From Armatimonadota bacterium (GTDB lineage Bacteria > Armatimonadota > UBA5829), in NCBI GenBank assembly GCA_012522575.1, contig JAAYKE010000099.1:1-50345 (forward strand): a stretch of 50,345 nucleotides of DNA, given 5' to 3'. This document shows, piece by piece, positions 23,885 through 33,581 of this stretch (positions are counted from its first letter, which is position 1; the number at the start of each line of letters is the position of its first letter). The notes under the pieces are model-generated. The model searched no databases. It had not been told where the DNA came from and was given only the letters and a program-made list of their open reading frames with translations. The translations under genes and the position numbers were made by a program.

Positions 23885-25174
23885 CTACTCCACATTAAGC
23901 CCGATCTGCACTTTTGCCGAATCAGGAGCGTTGTTGATGATCTTCTCCCCGCCGGCAAACCTGCATCCGACAATAGCTGCGGAGCGCGTCGATTGCCCAA
24001 GCTCGATTTGATTCTTGCCTTCTGCGGTAAAGTCGCATCCATTGACAATAACCGAGCCGCTTTTGACCGATATCGCGGGAGCCTTTTCGTTTTTGTTGGC
24101 CCATCCTGAGAAGTGGCACGAGGAGAACGTCACATTGCCGCCGCCCTCGATTATGGCCTGGCTGTCAGTCGTTTCAATTGGCCAGAATCCGCAGTTTGAA
24201 AATTTCACCGGGCCGTTATTTTCCGGGCCGACGACCACCGTTGCCATAATCTGGCAATTTGAAAACGCAATCCCTGCGTGGCTTTGCGAGGCGTCCACTT
24301 GCACCGAAACAGGGCAAATATCTGAGCCGCACTGAGTCAATACGGCGTTGCCATCCCCGTTTGCGGTGCGAATGAAGTGATAGCCGATTTTCGGGAAGAT
24401 AACGAAGCAGTTATTCATATACTCCCAATCGGTTTTGCCGATAATGAATCCGATGAAATTTTCCGGCAGATATGCCAGCAGCGTATCCCATTTCTTGCCT
24501 TTAGGCGCGTTGGGGTGATCGGCTCGCTGCCACGAATGCGGATTGAAATGAACGTTCTCTATGCGGCCGATATCGGTGGTCTGGTTAATATAGATACCGA
24601 CTTTGAGAACGCAGCCAAATACGTTGCGAACATAGTGCAGTTCGTTCCAGTTGGTTCCGAAATCGATCCCTTTATAGCTGTTAACGAGAGTGACATCGAT
24701 AACGCTGCAGTGCATCCCGCTGCCGCGAATTGTCCACGGATATGCCTTGACGTTGTCAATATCCTGGTCTGGATAAAATATTGTGATCCCTTTGATGCAG
24801 CTACTTTGATTAAGGGAAATCAGCGGCGTGCCGTCCTCTTTGCCAGCTTCTCCGGTGGCATATATAAGCGTGCCCTTGCCGATATCGGCATGGTGCGGGG
24901 ATTCCCACACTCCGCGAAGGGTCACGCCCTGCGGTACATTCAGCGTACCTGCAATCAGATACGTGCCGGCGGGCACAAACACAATTCCGCCTTTTTCGGC
25001 AGCGGAGTCCAAAGCAGCTTGAAATGCCTTGGTATCGTCCGTTTTAGCGTCACCTTTCGCGCCAAAAGAAGTAACATTTGCAGATACAACAACATCGTTG
25101 GCATCGGCTGCAAAAACGACAGAACCTGCACCAATAACAAGACACATCGCCAGTAGAGCGGTCATAACACGCAT
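23885..25174 (-). CDS. Secreted right-handed beta-helix (pectate lyase 3-like) protein
   Basis: The 429-residue protein has a signal peptide (MRVMTALLAMCLVIGAG... to VFAA) followed by the classic Pectate_lyase_3 opening: VTSFGAKGDAKTDDTKAFQAA, GGIVFVPAGTYLI and VPQGVTLRGV near residues 34-90. Subsequent repeats with Asn/Cys ladders (CHFSGWANKNEK, NGCDFTAEGKNQIELG) fit a parallel beta-helix as in polygalacturonases and related lyases. Likely extracellular and carbohydrate-active; specificity unknown. A GAGATGAGGA sequence precedes the ATG. It is the first gene of the minus-strand carbohydrate operon and diverges from the beta-mannosidase. Confidence 0.82.
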   Translation of the reverse strand: MRVMTALLAMCLVIGAGSVVFAADANDVVVSANVTSFGAKGDAKTDDTKAFQAALDSAAEKGGIVFVPAGTYLIAGTLNVPQGVTLRGVWESPHHADIGKGTLIYATGEAGKEDGTPLISLNQSSCIKGITIFYPDQDIDNVKAYPWTIRGSGMHCSVIDVTLVNSYKGIDFGTNWNELHYVRNVFGCVLKVGIYINQTTDIGRIENVHFNPHSWQRADHPNAPKGKKWDTLLAYLPENFIGFIIGKTDWEYMNNCFVIFPKIGYHFIRTANGDGNAVLTQCGSDICPVSVQVDASQSHAGIAFSNCQIMATVVVGPENNGPVKFSNCGFWPIETTDSQAIIEGGGNVTFSSCHFSGWANKNEKAPAISVKSGSVIVNGCDFTAEGKNQIELGQSTRSAAIVGCRFAGGEKIINNAPDSAKVQIGLNVE

Positions 25175-25254
25175 TCCTCATCTCCCGACATACAATTTGT
25201 ATTACTACTTCACCGCATATATTGGTCTGACCTTCTTGAAAAGATGAATTTGCT

Positions 25255-25283
25255 TTGCCGCACGCTTGCGATGTGTGTATAAT
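25255..25283 (+). promoter_or_regulatory. Sigma-70 promoter for the beta-mannosidase gene
   Basis: TTGCCG (25255-25260), 17 bp, perfect TATAAT (25278-25283). The ORF-track start at 25266 falls between the boxes, so the ATG at 25317 is used. Confidence 0.7.
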
Positions 25284-25316
25284 ATGCACAAGATTAGAGG
25301 GTATTTTGGAGGCGCT

Positions 25317-27818
25317 ATGCTGTCAATATTTGATCTCAACGGCAAATGGAAGGCACGCGGATTTGGCTCCAGGCATATTAACCCACATGCCTATCTGGGA
25401 CCTGATGTAGATGAGCGGTTGTTTAATGACGCTCAAGTGCCCGGAGATATCCATTTGGACCTGCAGGAACAGGGAATTGTCGCAGACCCCAACATCGGCC
25501 TCAATGCACTTGCACAAAGATGGGTCGAAGAGCAGATATGGGTCTACCGCAGGAACTTTATTGTACCAGACGATGCAATCGGCAAGCACGTATGGCTCGT
25601 TTTCGAGGCAATCGACCTTGTGGCTGATATCTATCTAAACGGTGAGCGCATAGGCTCGCATGCAAACGTGTTTCGGCCATGCAGGATCGATGTAACCGGC
25701 AAGCTCAAGGATGGGGACAACACGCTGTCACTGCATATAGACAGCGGATTGTATTGCGTCGCCGAAAAACCGAGCAATGACTATAACATCAGTTGGGATC
25801 ATAAACTGCACAAGCGTTCGTGGTTGCGTAAGCCACAGTGTCAATTTTCGTGGGATTGGTCGCCGAGATTGATCAACGTCGGCATACCGGGCAATGTGCG
25901 GCTGGAGTGGACAGATTCCGCTCGCATAGACTCCGTGGTGATGTATCCTGAGCTATCCGATGATCTGAAATCCGCTACCATAAGTGTGCGCGCCTTTGTC
26001 GACTGCGTCGCGGATGAACCACTCGGAGCGATAATCCGATTGAGAGCGCCCGATGCGGATGAGGTAGTGGTGCAGGGAGTAGAACTGCCCGTCGGCCTTT
26101 CGCGTCACGATGTCTCCGTCACAATACCCGACCCCGCGCTATGGTGGCCGAAGCCGTATGGCGACCAGCCGCTGTATGAAGTGCAGTGCGAATTGGAAAT
26201 TGATGGAGATGTGGTTGACTCAGCCACGCGCCGAGTGGGCATACGCAGTGTGAAGATCAATCAAAGCCCTCATCCCGTCGAAGGACGATATTTTATCATA
26301 GAGATAAATGGCACGCCCATTTTTGCAAAAGGTGGCAATTGGGTTCCGCCGGATACTATCTATTCGTCGATAGACGCCGATCGATATCGCAAACTTGTTG
26401 ACCTTGCAGTGGAGGCTAACTTCAATTGCCTGAGGATCTGGGGTGGCGGGCTATACGCCGATCCTGCGTTTTTGGATGCCTGCGATGAAGCAGGAGTTAT
26501 GGTGTGGCACGATTTTATTTTCGCCTGCTCCAAATATCCCGGCGATGATCCGGAGTTTCTCCAAAACGTGCGCGCCGAAATCGAATATCAGGTAAAAAGA
26601 CTCTCTCCGCATCCCAGCCTCGTGGTTTGGTGCGGCAATAACGAGCTTGAATGGGCTGCGTGGGATTGGGGATATGATCGCGAACACTCGCACCCGGACT
26701 ATGCGCTCTATCATCTCGAAATTCCGAGAATCATTGCGCGCGAAGACCCGTCCAGACCTTACTGGCCAAGCTCCCCATATTCTCTGGATAATATCAATCC
26801 CACATCGCCGATCACAGGAGACCAGCACCCGTGGCACGTGTCACTTGGGGCCAGCGGCACGGATTTCTGGAAATATCGCACTGACGTAAGTCGATTTCCC
26901 AATGAGGGCGGAGTGCTCGGCGCAAGCGGCCTGGCTACCCTTTATCAGGCTCTGCCACCGGAGCACAGGCACGTTTTTTCGATGGCATGGGAGTTCCACG
27001 ATAACACCTGCAACTTCAACTCAAATCCGGGAATATGCTACCGCGCAATGAAAGACTGGCTCGATCTTACTGCCGACGAATTGACCTTTGAAGAATATGC
27101 TTTTCTCAGCGGGCTTTTGCAGGCAGATGGACTGCGGGAATATATCGTCAACTTCAGGCGTCGTATGTTCAGCAGTGCGTCGGCCATTTTCTGGATGTAT
27201 AACGACACCTGGCCGCAGAGTCACGGTTGGACGATAGTGGATTATTACCTGCGCCGAAAACTCGCATATCACCCTGTGCGGCGTGCGTTTGCTCCGATCA
27301 GCGTTATTGCGACCGTCGAAGAGGATAAAATCCTGATATTCGGCGTAAATGACACCAGCGAACCTTGGCAGGGGGACGTTCGATTTGGATTGTTTGAGTT
27401 CAGCGGCGGCCTTCAAAACGACAGGACGCACTCAGTTATCCTGCCCGCCAATACGTCTACGCAACTGGCCGAGATTGCTCTTGAAAAACTTGACTTGCTT
27501 GGATTTGAGAATGCAGGCGCGTTTGCACTGCTGCTCAAAGATGGCGTGACTGTTTCGCAGGACAGGCTGTTGATGGCGCGATTCAAGGATATAAACTGGA
27601 AGGCATCGACTGTTGCCGTGGCGCGCAGAGGAGACACAATCGCCCTCAACAGCAGTTCGTATGTGTGGGGAGTCTGCCTGGACCCTGAATGCGATTCGCC
27701 GCTATCCGATGACGTGTTTGATCTGCTGCCGGGGATTGAATATGTGATGGACTGGCCTGCGGATAAACCGCTGCCGGAGGTAAAGAGGACGGGCACAGAC
27801 ACGCTTTTGGATAGATAA
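25317..27818 (+). CDS. Glycoside hydrolase family 2 beta-mannosidase
   Basis: The 833-residue protein starts at the ATG at 25317, after GGAGG and the promoter above. It has the GH2 layout: N-terminal sugar-binding sandwich (PGDIHLDLQEQGIVADPN, LVFEAIDLVADIYLNG), Ig-like immunoglobulin domains, and a TIM barrel beginning FAKGGNWVPPDTIYSSI near residue 350. LRIWGGGLYADPAFLDACDEAGVMVWHDF and VVWCGNNELEW carry the acid/base Glu of beta-mannosidases, and RFPNEGG near 535 probably carries the nucleophile. No signal peptide is seen, so it likely hydrolyses imported manno-oligosaccharides in the cytoplasm. It diverges from the secreted polysaccharide genes and presumably completes the same pathway. 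Confidence 0.92.
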   Translation: MLSIFDLNGKWKARGFGSRHINPHAYLGPDVDERLFNDAQVPGDIHLDLQEQGIVADPNIGLNALAQRWVEEQIWVYRRNFIVPDDAIGKHVWLVFEAIDLVADIYLNGERIGSHANVFRPCRIDVTGKLKDGDNTLSLHIDSGLYCVAEKPSNDYNISWDHKLHKRSWLRKPQCQFSWDWSPRLINVGIPGNVRLEWTDSARIDSVVMYPELSDDLKSATISVRAFVDCVADEPLGAIIRLRAPDADEVVVQGVELPVGLSRHDVSVTIPDPALWWPKPYGDQPLYEVQCELEIDGDVVDSATRRVGIRSVKINQSPHPVEGRYFIIEINGTPIFAKGGNWVPPDTIYSSIDADRYRKLVDLAVEANFNCLRIWGGGLYADPAFLDACDEAGVMVWHDFIFACSKYPGDDPEFLQNVRAEIEYQVKRLSPHPSLVVWCGNNELEWAAWDWGYDREHSHPDYALYHLEIPRIIAREDPSRPYWPSSPYSLDNINPTSPITGDQHPWHVSLGASGTDFWKYRTDVSRFPNEGGVLGASGLATLYQALPPEHRHVFSMAWEFHDNTCNFNSNPGICYRAMKDWLDLTADELTFEEYAFLSGLLQADGLREYIVNFRRRMFSSASAIFWMYNDTWPQSHGWTIVDYYLRRKLAYHPVRRAFAPISVIATVEEDKILIFGVNDTSEPWQGDVRFGLFEFSGGLQNDRTHSVILPANTSTQLAEIALEKLDLLGFENAGAFALLLKDGVTVSQDRLLMARFKDINWKASTVAVARRGDTIALNSSSYVWGVCLDPECDSPLSDDVFDLLPGIEYVMDWPADKPLPEVKRTGTDTLLDR

Positions 27819-27821
27819 GAA

Positions 27822-28748
27822 TCACCAGCGGCAGGATTTATTCGCGCGCTGCAGGTCTTCGCGAATTTGGGAGACGAGGCTGTCACGACTGCTGAATTTC
27901 AACTCGTCTCTCAGCCTGCGGCAAAATACCACATCCAGTTGTCGGCCATAAATATCGCCCTGAAATCCGTCGATGTGGACCTCCACCGTGATACCTTCGC
28001 CGTCAAATGTAGGACGAGTGCCGATGTTGCAGACTCCCATATACGGCGTTTTGTCGATTGTGGTCTCCACGGCGTATACACCGCGGCCCGGGATGAGTTG
28101 CCTGGGTTCGCCTTTGACATTGGCAGTTGGAAAACCGATGCTGCGACCGATCTGATTGCCCATAACGACAGTGCCGCGCAGCGCAAACCTGTGCCCTAAA
28201 AGCTTTGCCGCTATTTCCACGTCCCCTCTTAGCAGGTGAGCGCGAATCCGGGTGCTGCTGACCGGCCCGCCATCGATGACCACCGCCGGAACAACGGTTA
28301 TCCCAATCCCCAAATCCGGGGCAACTTCCGACAGGTATCGAATATCCCCTTCGCGATTCCTGCCGAACCTGAAGTTGGCTCCCACCACCAGCCGCTTTGT
28401 GCGGAGCTTGTCTATGAGCACTTGAGAGAGGAAGTCTTCGCGGGATATATGCGCGAGGTGCGGGGTGAAGTCTGCAATTACGACGGAATCGACGCCGGTT
28501 GACTGTATCAACTCTATGCGCTGGCTCAGTGTGCTGATGTAATAAGGGGCCCTTGTAGGGGCCAGAAGCTCCGCCGGGTTCTTCTCGAAGGTGAACGTCA
28601 GGCTTTGCAGTCCAAAATTATTTGCTTCCTGAAGCAGGTGGGAAAATATCGACTTATGTCCCCAATGCACCCCATCGAAGACCCCGATCGCCACTGCACG
28701 ATCCGTTGATTCGTCCGGCACATTATCCAATCCGTAGATTACTCTCAT
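27822..28748 (-). CDS. ribF: Bifunctional riboflavin kinase/FAD synthetase
   Basis: RibF phosphorylates riboflavin to FMN and adenylates FMN to FAD. The 308-residue protein starts at the ATG at 28748 (MRVIYGLDNVP), 11 bp after truB; the track's TTG start overlaps truB. The N-terminal FAD synthetase domain shows VAIGVFDGVHWGHKSIF (nucleotide-binding GxFDGxHxGH) and the SSTRIRAHLLRGDVE segment near 175; the C-terminal kinase domain shows GQ-like GNQIGRSIGFPTANVKG and HIDGFQGDIYGRQLDVVF. It is the last gene of the nusA-to-ribF cluster. Confidence 0.96.
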   Translation of the reverse strand: MRVIYGLDNVPDESTDRAVAIGVFDGVHWGHKSIFSHLLQEANNFGLQSLTFTFEKNPAELLAPTRAPYYISTLSQRIELIQSTGVDSVVIADFTPHLAHISREDFLSQVLIDKLRTKRLVVGANFRFGRNREGDIRYLSEVAPDLGIGITVVPAVVIDGGPVSSTRIRAHLLRGDVEIAAKLLGHRFALRGTVVMGNQIGRSIGFPTANVKGEPRQLIPGRGVYAVETTIDKTPYMGVCNIGTRPTFDGEGITVEVHIDGFQGDIYGRQLDVVFCRRLRDELKFSSRDSLVSQIREDLQRANKSCRW

Positions 28749-28759
28749 AAGAGGTCTCT

Positions 28760-29674
28760 TCAAACGCCGTCGCAAAAAACCTTGCTGGGTTTCATATATA
28801 TACCGTCATCTGACTGAGCTATAATGCCAATGGCGATCAGGTCATCTCCATAGGTGATTCTGGCATGTGATCCCACAGGCAAATCATTCATAACCGCAAT
28901 CGGCAATCCGTGAGCAATTTGCCGAATCCCTGCATCATCGGCCTCGACGCCGGGCATATCCCCGACTGCTTTAGCCATAGGAACCACAAAGTCCGACAGA
29001 CGATCCTCATTAGCGGCTTGCTGCAGGTCGTCAACGGTCACAGATGAGCCTATATCAAACGACCCTACCCGTGTCCGCTCCAGAGCCGCCATCATCCCGC
29101 CGCATCCAAGATAATCCCCTATATCCGCACACAACGTCCTGATGTAGGTTCCGCTTGAGCATTCGACCTTTAGTTCTACCTGAACGGATTGTGTTCCTTC
29201 GGGCATATTCCGAACAGGGGATGCCTCGATTGAGTATATGGTTACAGGCCGAGGCGATCTTTCGATAGTGCGGCCTTCCCTGGCGTGTTTGTATAGCGGT
29301 TTGCCCTGGTGTTTTATGGCGGAGATCATCGGAGGAATTTGTTTTATCTCGCCCGCAAAAGCAGCGGTCGCCCTGCGCATTTGATCGATATCAATGCCAG
29401 ATGCATCTTTTTCGACGAGGATATTGCCGGTAGCGTCCTGGGTGTCTGTCACTATGCCGAGGGTTAATATGGCTCGATAATGTTTTCGCGTGTTGGTGAG
29501 ATACTCGACCAGTCTCGTAGCTTTGCCCAGACATACGACAAGCACGCCTGTAGCCATCGGGTCAAGCGTGCCGGCGTGTCCCACTCGTTTTTGTTTGAAG
29601 ATGTGTCGGATGCAATTGACTACATCATGTGAGGTCGGGCCGGATGCCTTGCGGACGTTCAGGACTCCATCCAC
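28760..29674 (-). CDS. truB: tRNA pseudouridine(55) synthase
   Basis: TruB makes pseudouridine 55 in the T-loop of tRNAs. The 304-residue protein starts at a GTG overlapping the end of nrnA by 16 bp. Motifs are MDGVLNVRKASGPTSHDVV, RVGHAGTLDPMATGVLVVCLG with the catalytic Asp near residue 38, and YKHAREG near 130; a C-terminal PUA-like region (VGSHARITYGDDLIAIGI) follows. Length and order match the canonical family. Confidence 0.97.
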   Translation of the reverse strand: MDGVLNVRKASGPTSHDVVNCIRHIFKQKRVGHAGTLDPMATGVLVVCLGKATRLVEYLTNTRKHYRAILTLGIVTDTQDATGNILVEKDASGIDIDQMRRATAAFAGEIKQIPPMISAIKHQGKPLYKHAREGRTIERSPRPVTIYSIEASPVRNMPEGTQSVQVELKVECSSGTYIRTLCADIGDYLGCGGMMAALERTRVGSFDIGSSVTVDDLQQAANEDRLSDFVVPMAKAVGDMPGVEADDAGIRQIAHGLPIAVMNDLPVGSHARITYGDDLIAIGIIAQSDDGIYMKPSKVFCDGV

Positions 29675-30627
29675 CGCCGCACCTCTGAGATCAATTTGTT
29701 TCTGGCCTGCTGGAGGGTGTCTTCTATTGTGCAGCCTGACGCCGCCGCGTGCCCGCCGCCTCCAAATGCCGCAGCTACTTTGTTGACATCGAAACCATCT
29801 CTCGAACGAAGGCTGGCTCGCACAATTCCGGGTTCTATTTCGCGAAGCAGCATCACAACCCTTGGGCCTTTGATTGCCGCCACTGTATTTACAATGCCCT
29901 CTGTGCAGCTATCATCAGCGTCAAGATCGATATAGTCACGGTTGGATAACTCAGCCCACACAATCTTGCCGTCCTGGGTTTCCTGCATAGAGCTTAACGC
30001 ACGCCCGAGGAGCTTTGCCGCCCGCAGAGGTCTGCTTTCAAACACCGACCGCACAATCTCCGATGGGCTAACTCCCATTGCAGCAAATCTTGAAGCGATC
30101 TCGAAAGTGCGCGATGTGGCATTGGAATATCGGAATCCGCCGGTGTCGAAAACAATGCCGGTCATAAGCATCGTTGCAGTAGCCTGGTCTATTTCAATGC
30201 CCACGGCATCAAATAGTTCTACAATCAATTCGGAAGTGGAGCTGATGTTTGGTTCATAAATCTGAATGTCGCCGAAGTTCTCTTTGGTGAGGTGATGATC
30301 GATTCTGGCAGTAATTTTCGCTGAGTTGATCAATTCCGCAGCAGTTCCCGTTCGGCTCGGCTGATCACAGTCGACTACCACGCCGACTTCAAAATATCTG
30401 CGATCGCTGGTATGCACAATCGTATCTGATTCCGGCAGAAATCTGTAGTGGTCGGGCACAGGATCCTGACTTATCACCGTAGCATCTTTGCCAAGTGATC
30501 GCAGGGTTCGCGCCAGGGCAAGCGCCGCACCAAGGCAATCGCCATCGGGTTGCACGTGGCAGGCGAGTATGAATGACTTATGGGCAACCAGCGCTTCCCA
30601 TGAGCTTTTAAGTTTGCTCGGGTTCAT
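29659..30627 (-). CDS. nrnA: DHH family oligoribonuclease/pAp phosphatase
   Basis: NrnA degrades very short RNAs and dephosphorylates 3'-phosphoadenosine 5'-phosphate in the cytoplasm. The 322-residue protein carries the DHH metal motifs HVQPDGDCLGAALALA near residue 24, VVVDCDQPSRTG near 88, ARIDHHLTKENFGD near 110 and a DHHA1 C-terminal RNA-binding motif GGGGHAAASGCTI near 290. The ATG overlaps the rbfA 3' end by 20 bp, as is frequent in this cluster. Confidence 0.95.
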   Translation of the reverse strand: MNPSKLKSSWEALVAHKSFILACHVQPDGDCLGAALALARTLRSLGKDATVISQDPVPDHYRFLPESDTIVHTSDRRYFEVGVVVDCDQPSRTGTAAELINSAKITARIDHHLTKENFGDIQIYEPNISSTSELIVELFDAVGIEIDQATATMLMTGIVFDTGGFRYSNATSRTFEIASRFAAMGVSPSEIVRSVFESRPLRAAKLLGRALSSMQETQDGKIVWAELSNRDYIDLDADDSCTEGIVNTVAAIKGPRVVMLLREIEPGIVRASLRSRDGFDVNKVAAAFGGGGHAAASGCTIEDTLQQARNKLISEVRRWMES

Positions 30628-30967
30628 CCTTTTTAATCTCTTCCAATAACTCGAAGATTCTCACGCCTCTATCCACGGAATCGTCGTAGACAAACTGAAT
30701 ATCAGGCAAAGTTTTCATTCGCACCCGCTTTCCGAACTCCTGCCTGACGAAATGCTGTGCGTGCTTCAGCACGTCCATACTCTGCTTGCGTTCCTGCTCG
30801 TCGCCGAGTATGGTGAAAAATATCCTTGCATGCCTCATGTCCGAGGTTATTTCGGCATCTGTCACCGTCAAAAAACCAAGCCTGGGATCTTTAATTTCGC
30901 GCATTATTATATCGCTTACTTCCTGCTTGAGAAGCTCGCGCATTTTATTTTGTCTTGTGGTCGTCAT
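30608..30967 (-). CDS. rbfA: 30S ribosome-binding factor A
   Basis: RbfA helps mature the 16S rRNA 5' end and 30S subunits, especially in the cold. The 119-residue protein has the KH-type family pattern: RELLKQEVSDIIMREIKDPRLGFLTVTDAEITSDMRHA split around the conserved DPR, then a FV-RQEFGKRVRMKTLPDIQFVYDDS stretch. It lies 1 bp after ylxP and overlaps nrnA. Confidence 0.97.
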   Translation of the reverse strand: MTTTRQNKMRELLKQEVSDIIMREIKDPRLGFLTVTDAEITSDMRHARIFFTILGDEQERKQSMDVLKHAQHFVRQEFGKRVRMKTLPDIQFVYDDSVDRGVRIFELLEEIKKDEPEQT

Positions 30968-30968
30968 C

Positions 30969-31253
30969 TCACACCATTTCTATGCCGGTATCTACCACCT
31001 CGCAAAGATGATTTGACTCAACGAGGTCGATTATCTTGTTGAGCACTTTGTTTATGAATACTGCTTCGTTGGACACACATGCAAATGCCAGCCCGGCCGT
31101 TTTATGTGAGTCCAAATGCGATATCTCGGCAGCCGACACGTTGAATTTGTTGCGTGTGGTATCGAGAATGCTCTTAACCACGTGTCGTTTTTCCTTCAAT
31201 GAGGCGCTGGCAGGCACCTCTAACCTCATATTAAGGATACCCACAAAGGCCAT
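30969..31253 (-). CDS. ylxP: DUF503 family protein YlxP
   Basis: The 94-residue protein is a complete DUF503/YlxP member: GILNMRLEVPASASLKEKRH, VVKSILDTTRNKFNVSAAEIS and VESNHLCEVVDTGIEMV. YlxP-type proteins are encoded next to rbfA in many bacteria and are thought to assist ribosome or translation-factor function, but the biochemical role is unsettled. It lies between infB (26-bp gap) and rbfA (1 bp). Confidence 0.92.
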   Translation of the reverse strand: MAFVGILNMRLEVPASASLKEKRHVVKSILDTTRNKFNVSAAEISHLDSHKTAGLAFACVSNEAVFINKVLNKIIDLVESNHLCEVVDTGIEMV

Positions 31254-31279
31254 AGTCGATCTCCGGGGAACCTGCGTAT

Positions 31280-33229
31280 TTATACCGCACGAGCGATCTT
31301 CTTAAGCGCATAGCACTCTATGATGTCGCCCTCTTCATACTGCTGGAAGCCCTCGCTATGTATGCCGCACTCAAATCCCTGCGCCATTTCGCGCGCTTCA
31401 TCTTTGAGGTGTTTCAACGTATCGAGCTTGCCCTGGTGGATAATCTCGCCATTTCTTTTCACTCGCACATACTCGTTGCGCACAACCCGCCCTGATGTGA
31501 CCATACAGCCGGCAATGACGCCGATTCCGGGGATTCTGAACGTAGCGCGAACTTCCGCCTCGCCAAGGATTTCTTCTTCAATCGTAGGCTCCAAAAGACC
31601 CGAAAGCGCGGCTCGAACTTCTTTGGTCAACTCGTAGATAACGTTGTATGTGCGCACTTCCACGTGGTTGATCTCGGCCATCTTCTGCGTCTGAGCATCG
31701 ACTTTAACGTTGAAACCAATCACGATCGCATTGGACGCAGAGGCAAGCAATATATCCGATTCGTTTATGTTGCCCACGCTGGAGTGAATGATGTCGACTC
31801 GCACTTCCTCGTGTTCAATGCCCACCAGCGATTGTCTGACTACTTCTTCGGAGCCTTGCACGTCGGCTTTCAAGACAACTTTGAGCTTGCGAATTGTGCC
31901 TTCCTGAATCTGCTGATAGAGATCTTCGAGGGTGATCTTTGTGGTCGTGGCCATACGCTCATCGCGGCTTTCCTGAGCGCGTTTTTCAGCGGTAGCTCTG
32001 GCATCCCGCTCGTCTTTGGCTGACTCCAGCAAATCCCCTGCCTGCGGCGTCGTCGACAAACCGACCAACTCGACCGGCGTTGCAGGCCCGGCCTTGCTGA
32101 TGCGCTCCCCTTTGTCATCAAACATAGCCTTGACTTTGCCAAATGTCTCACCGGCAACCACGGGAGCGCCTATCTTCAAGGTTCCCCTCTGAATTAGAAC
32201 GGTTGCAACCGGGCCTTTGCCTCGATCCACTTTGGCCTCAATCACGCTTCCCTGAACCCTGCTTGCAGAGGCCTCAGCATGCAAATCAGCCATCTCCGCG
32301 ACCAAAAGAATCATCTCCAGCAGTTCATCTATGCCCTGCCCCTGCTTGGCCGATATTTTGACGGTTATTGTATCCCCGCCCCACTCCTCCGGGACAAGGT
32401 TATTCTCAGATAGCTGCTGCATTGTCCTTTCGACATTTGCATCATCTTTATCTACTTTATTTATCGCAACGATGATAGGCACTTCGGCTGCTCGCGCGTG
32501 GTCTATTGCTTCAATGGTCTGAGGCATGACCGAGTCGTCCGCAGCTACGACAAGCACGGCAATATCCGTCACGCTGGCTCCTCTGGCGCGCATCGCGGTG
32601 AACGCCTCGTGGCCGGGAGTATCCAGGAATGTGATTTTTTTGCCTTTCCAATCAACCTGATAAGCGCCGATGTGCTGGGTGATTCCTCCGAACTCGTGCT
32701 GTGTGACATCAGTCCTGCGAATCGCGTCAAGAAGGGTTGTCTTGCCGTGGTCAACGTGTCCCATAACGGTAATGACAGGCGGGCGCGGCACGAGTTTGAC
32801 CGCATGCTTGCTCTTAGGTTTAGCCTGCAATTTGGCGGGTTTTGGCTCACGTGGTTTCATCGAGGCCGTGACCTTGACCGTATAGCCCCATTTCTCAGCT
32901 ACTTTGGCGGCCACATCCGAGCCGATCTGCTGGTTAACGCTTGCCAGAATACCCATTTCCACGAGCCGTTTCTGTATGTCCGCAGGGGCCAGTCCCATAG
33001 CTTCGGCAAACTCCCTGACAGATAGCGATTGTGGTATTTGAACGGTTTTCGCCTGGTCGATCAGCGATTTATCCTGCGCCAGCATCTCGCGGACAGTATC
33101 CGCAGTGGCGGCATCGAGATCATCGGAGCCTCCGGTAACCTGGACATCCAAATCCTTCAAAACGGCTACAAGATCGCCAGTAGTAATCCCCAGATCCTTT
33201 GCCAGTTGGAATACTTTGATCTCGCTCAT
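31280..33229 (-). CDS. infB: Translation initiation factor IF-2
   Basis: IF-2 is the GTPase that brings initiator fMet-tRNA to the 30S subunit and promotes subunit joining. I start at the ATG at 33229 ([15 protein letters not shown]), with AGGGGAG 9 nt upstream. The 649-residue protein has two N-terminal IF2_N domains (residues 1-60 and about 75-125), then G1 GHVDHGKT near 160, G3 DTPGHEAF near 207, G4 NKVD near 260, and the C-terminal IF-2 domains ending in [21 protein letters not shown]. The N-terminal region is short compared with E. coli. Confidence 0.97.
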   Translation of the reverse strand: MSEIKVFQLAKDLGITTGDLVAVLKDLDVQVTGGSDDLDAATADTVREMLAQDKSLIDQAKTVQIPQSLSVREFAEAMGLAPADIQKRLVEMGILASVNQQIGSDVAAKVAEKWGYTVKVTASMKPREPKPAKLQAKPKSKHAVKLVPRPPVITVMGHVDHGKTTLLDAIRRTDVTQHEFGGITQHIGAYQVDWKGKKITFLDTPGHEAFTAMRARGASVTDIAVLVVAADDSVMPQTIEAIDHARAAEVPIIVAINKVDKDDANVERTMQQLSENNLVPEEWGGDTITVKISAKQGQGIDELLEMILLVAEMADLHAEASASRVQGSVIEAKVDRGKGPVATVLIQRGTLKIGAPVVAGETFGKVKAMFDDKGERISKAGPATPVELVGLSTTPQAGDLLESAKDERDARATAEKRAQESRDERMATTTKITLEDLYQQIQEGTIRKLKVVLKADVQGSEEVVRQSLVGIEHEEVRVDIIHSSVGNINESDILLASASNAIVIGFNVKVDAQTQKMAEINHVEVRTYNVIYELTKEVRAALSGLLEPTIEEEILGEAEVRATFRIPGIGVIAGCMVTSGRVVRNEYVRVKRNGEIIHQGKLDTLKHLKDEAREMAQGFECGIHSEGFQQYEEGDIIECYALKKIARAV

Positions 33230-33581
33230 ATTATTTGACTCCCCTCGGAACATACATTGCCGATTCTTATTTTAGCCCCATGCAACTATCGTACACAGAG
33301 ATATTTAGACGCTATGTAAAAATAAATTGAACTGTAAATAGCGCACAATTCGACCGGATGGGCGGTCTATGCTGCAAAACAAGGGGCGCAGACAGGGGAG
33401 AAACCGAGACTAAAAGTATAGATTATTGACTGGAGCGCAAAGGGTCGGCGCTCGGCATGCAATACCCGGATACTTTAATTTTTCATAGCCCGTTCCCTAC
33501 CTGGCATCCGCCTGTTATTCAGCGCTTTCTGCCATCCAAAAAACATATCAATCGAGACACGCAAGCCGTGTTTTCGATGCA
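33230..33581 (-). other. 352-bp gap between ylxR and infB, no recognisable gene
   Basis: In many bacteria an L7Ae-like gene (ylxQ) lies here, but no frame encodes one. On the minus strand there is a 36-codon ORF (33475-33585) beginning ATGATG over the ylxR stop and rich in Arg/Lys, a hairpin GAGCGC-N9-GCGCTC at about 33436-33456, and a small ACACG-N5-CGTGT hairpin. I see no strong promoter and no T-tract. It may be an infB leader or a decayed gene. Confidence 0.5.

Noticed and set aside
25190-25202. Palindrome ATACAA-T-TTGTAT upstream of the pectate-lyase-like gene as an operator
   Set aside because: A 6-bp half-site is expected about a dozen times in 50 kb by chance, and no regulator gene is adjacent. 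Position is suggestive but evidence is too thin.
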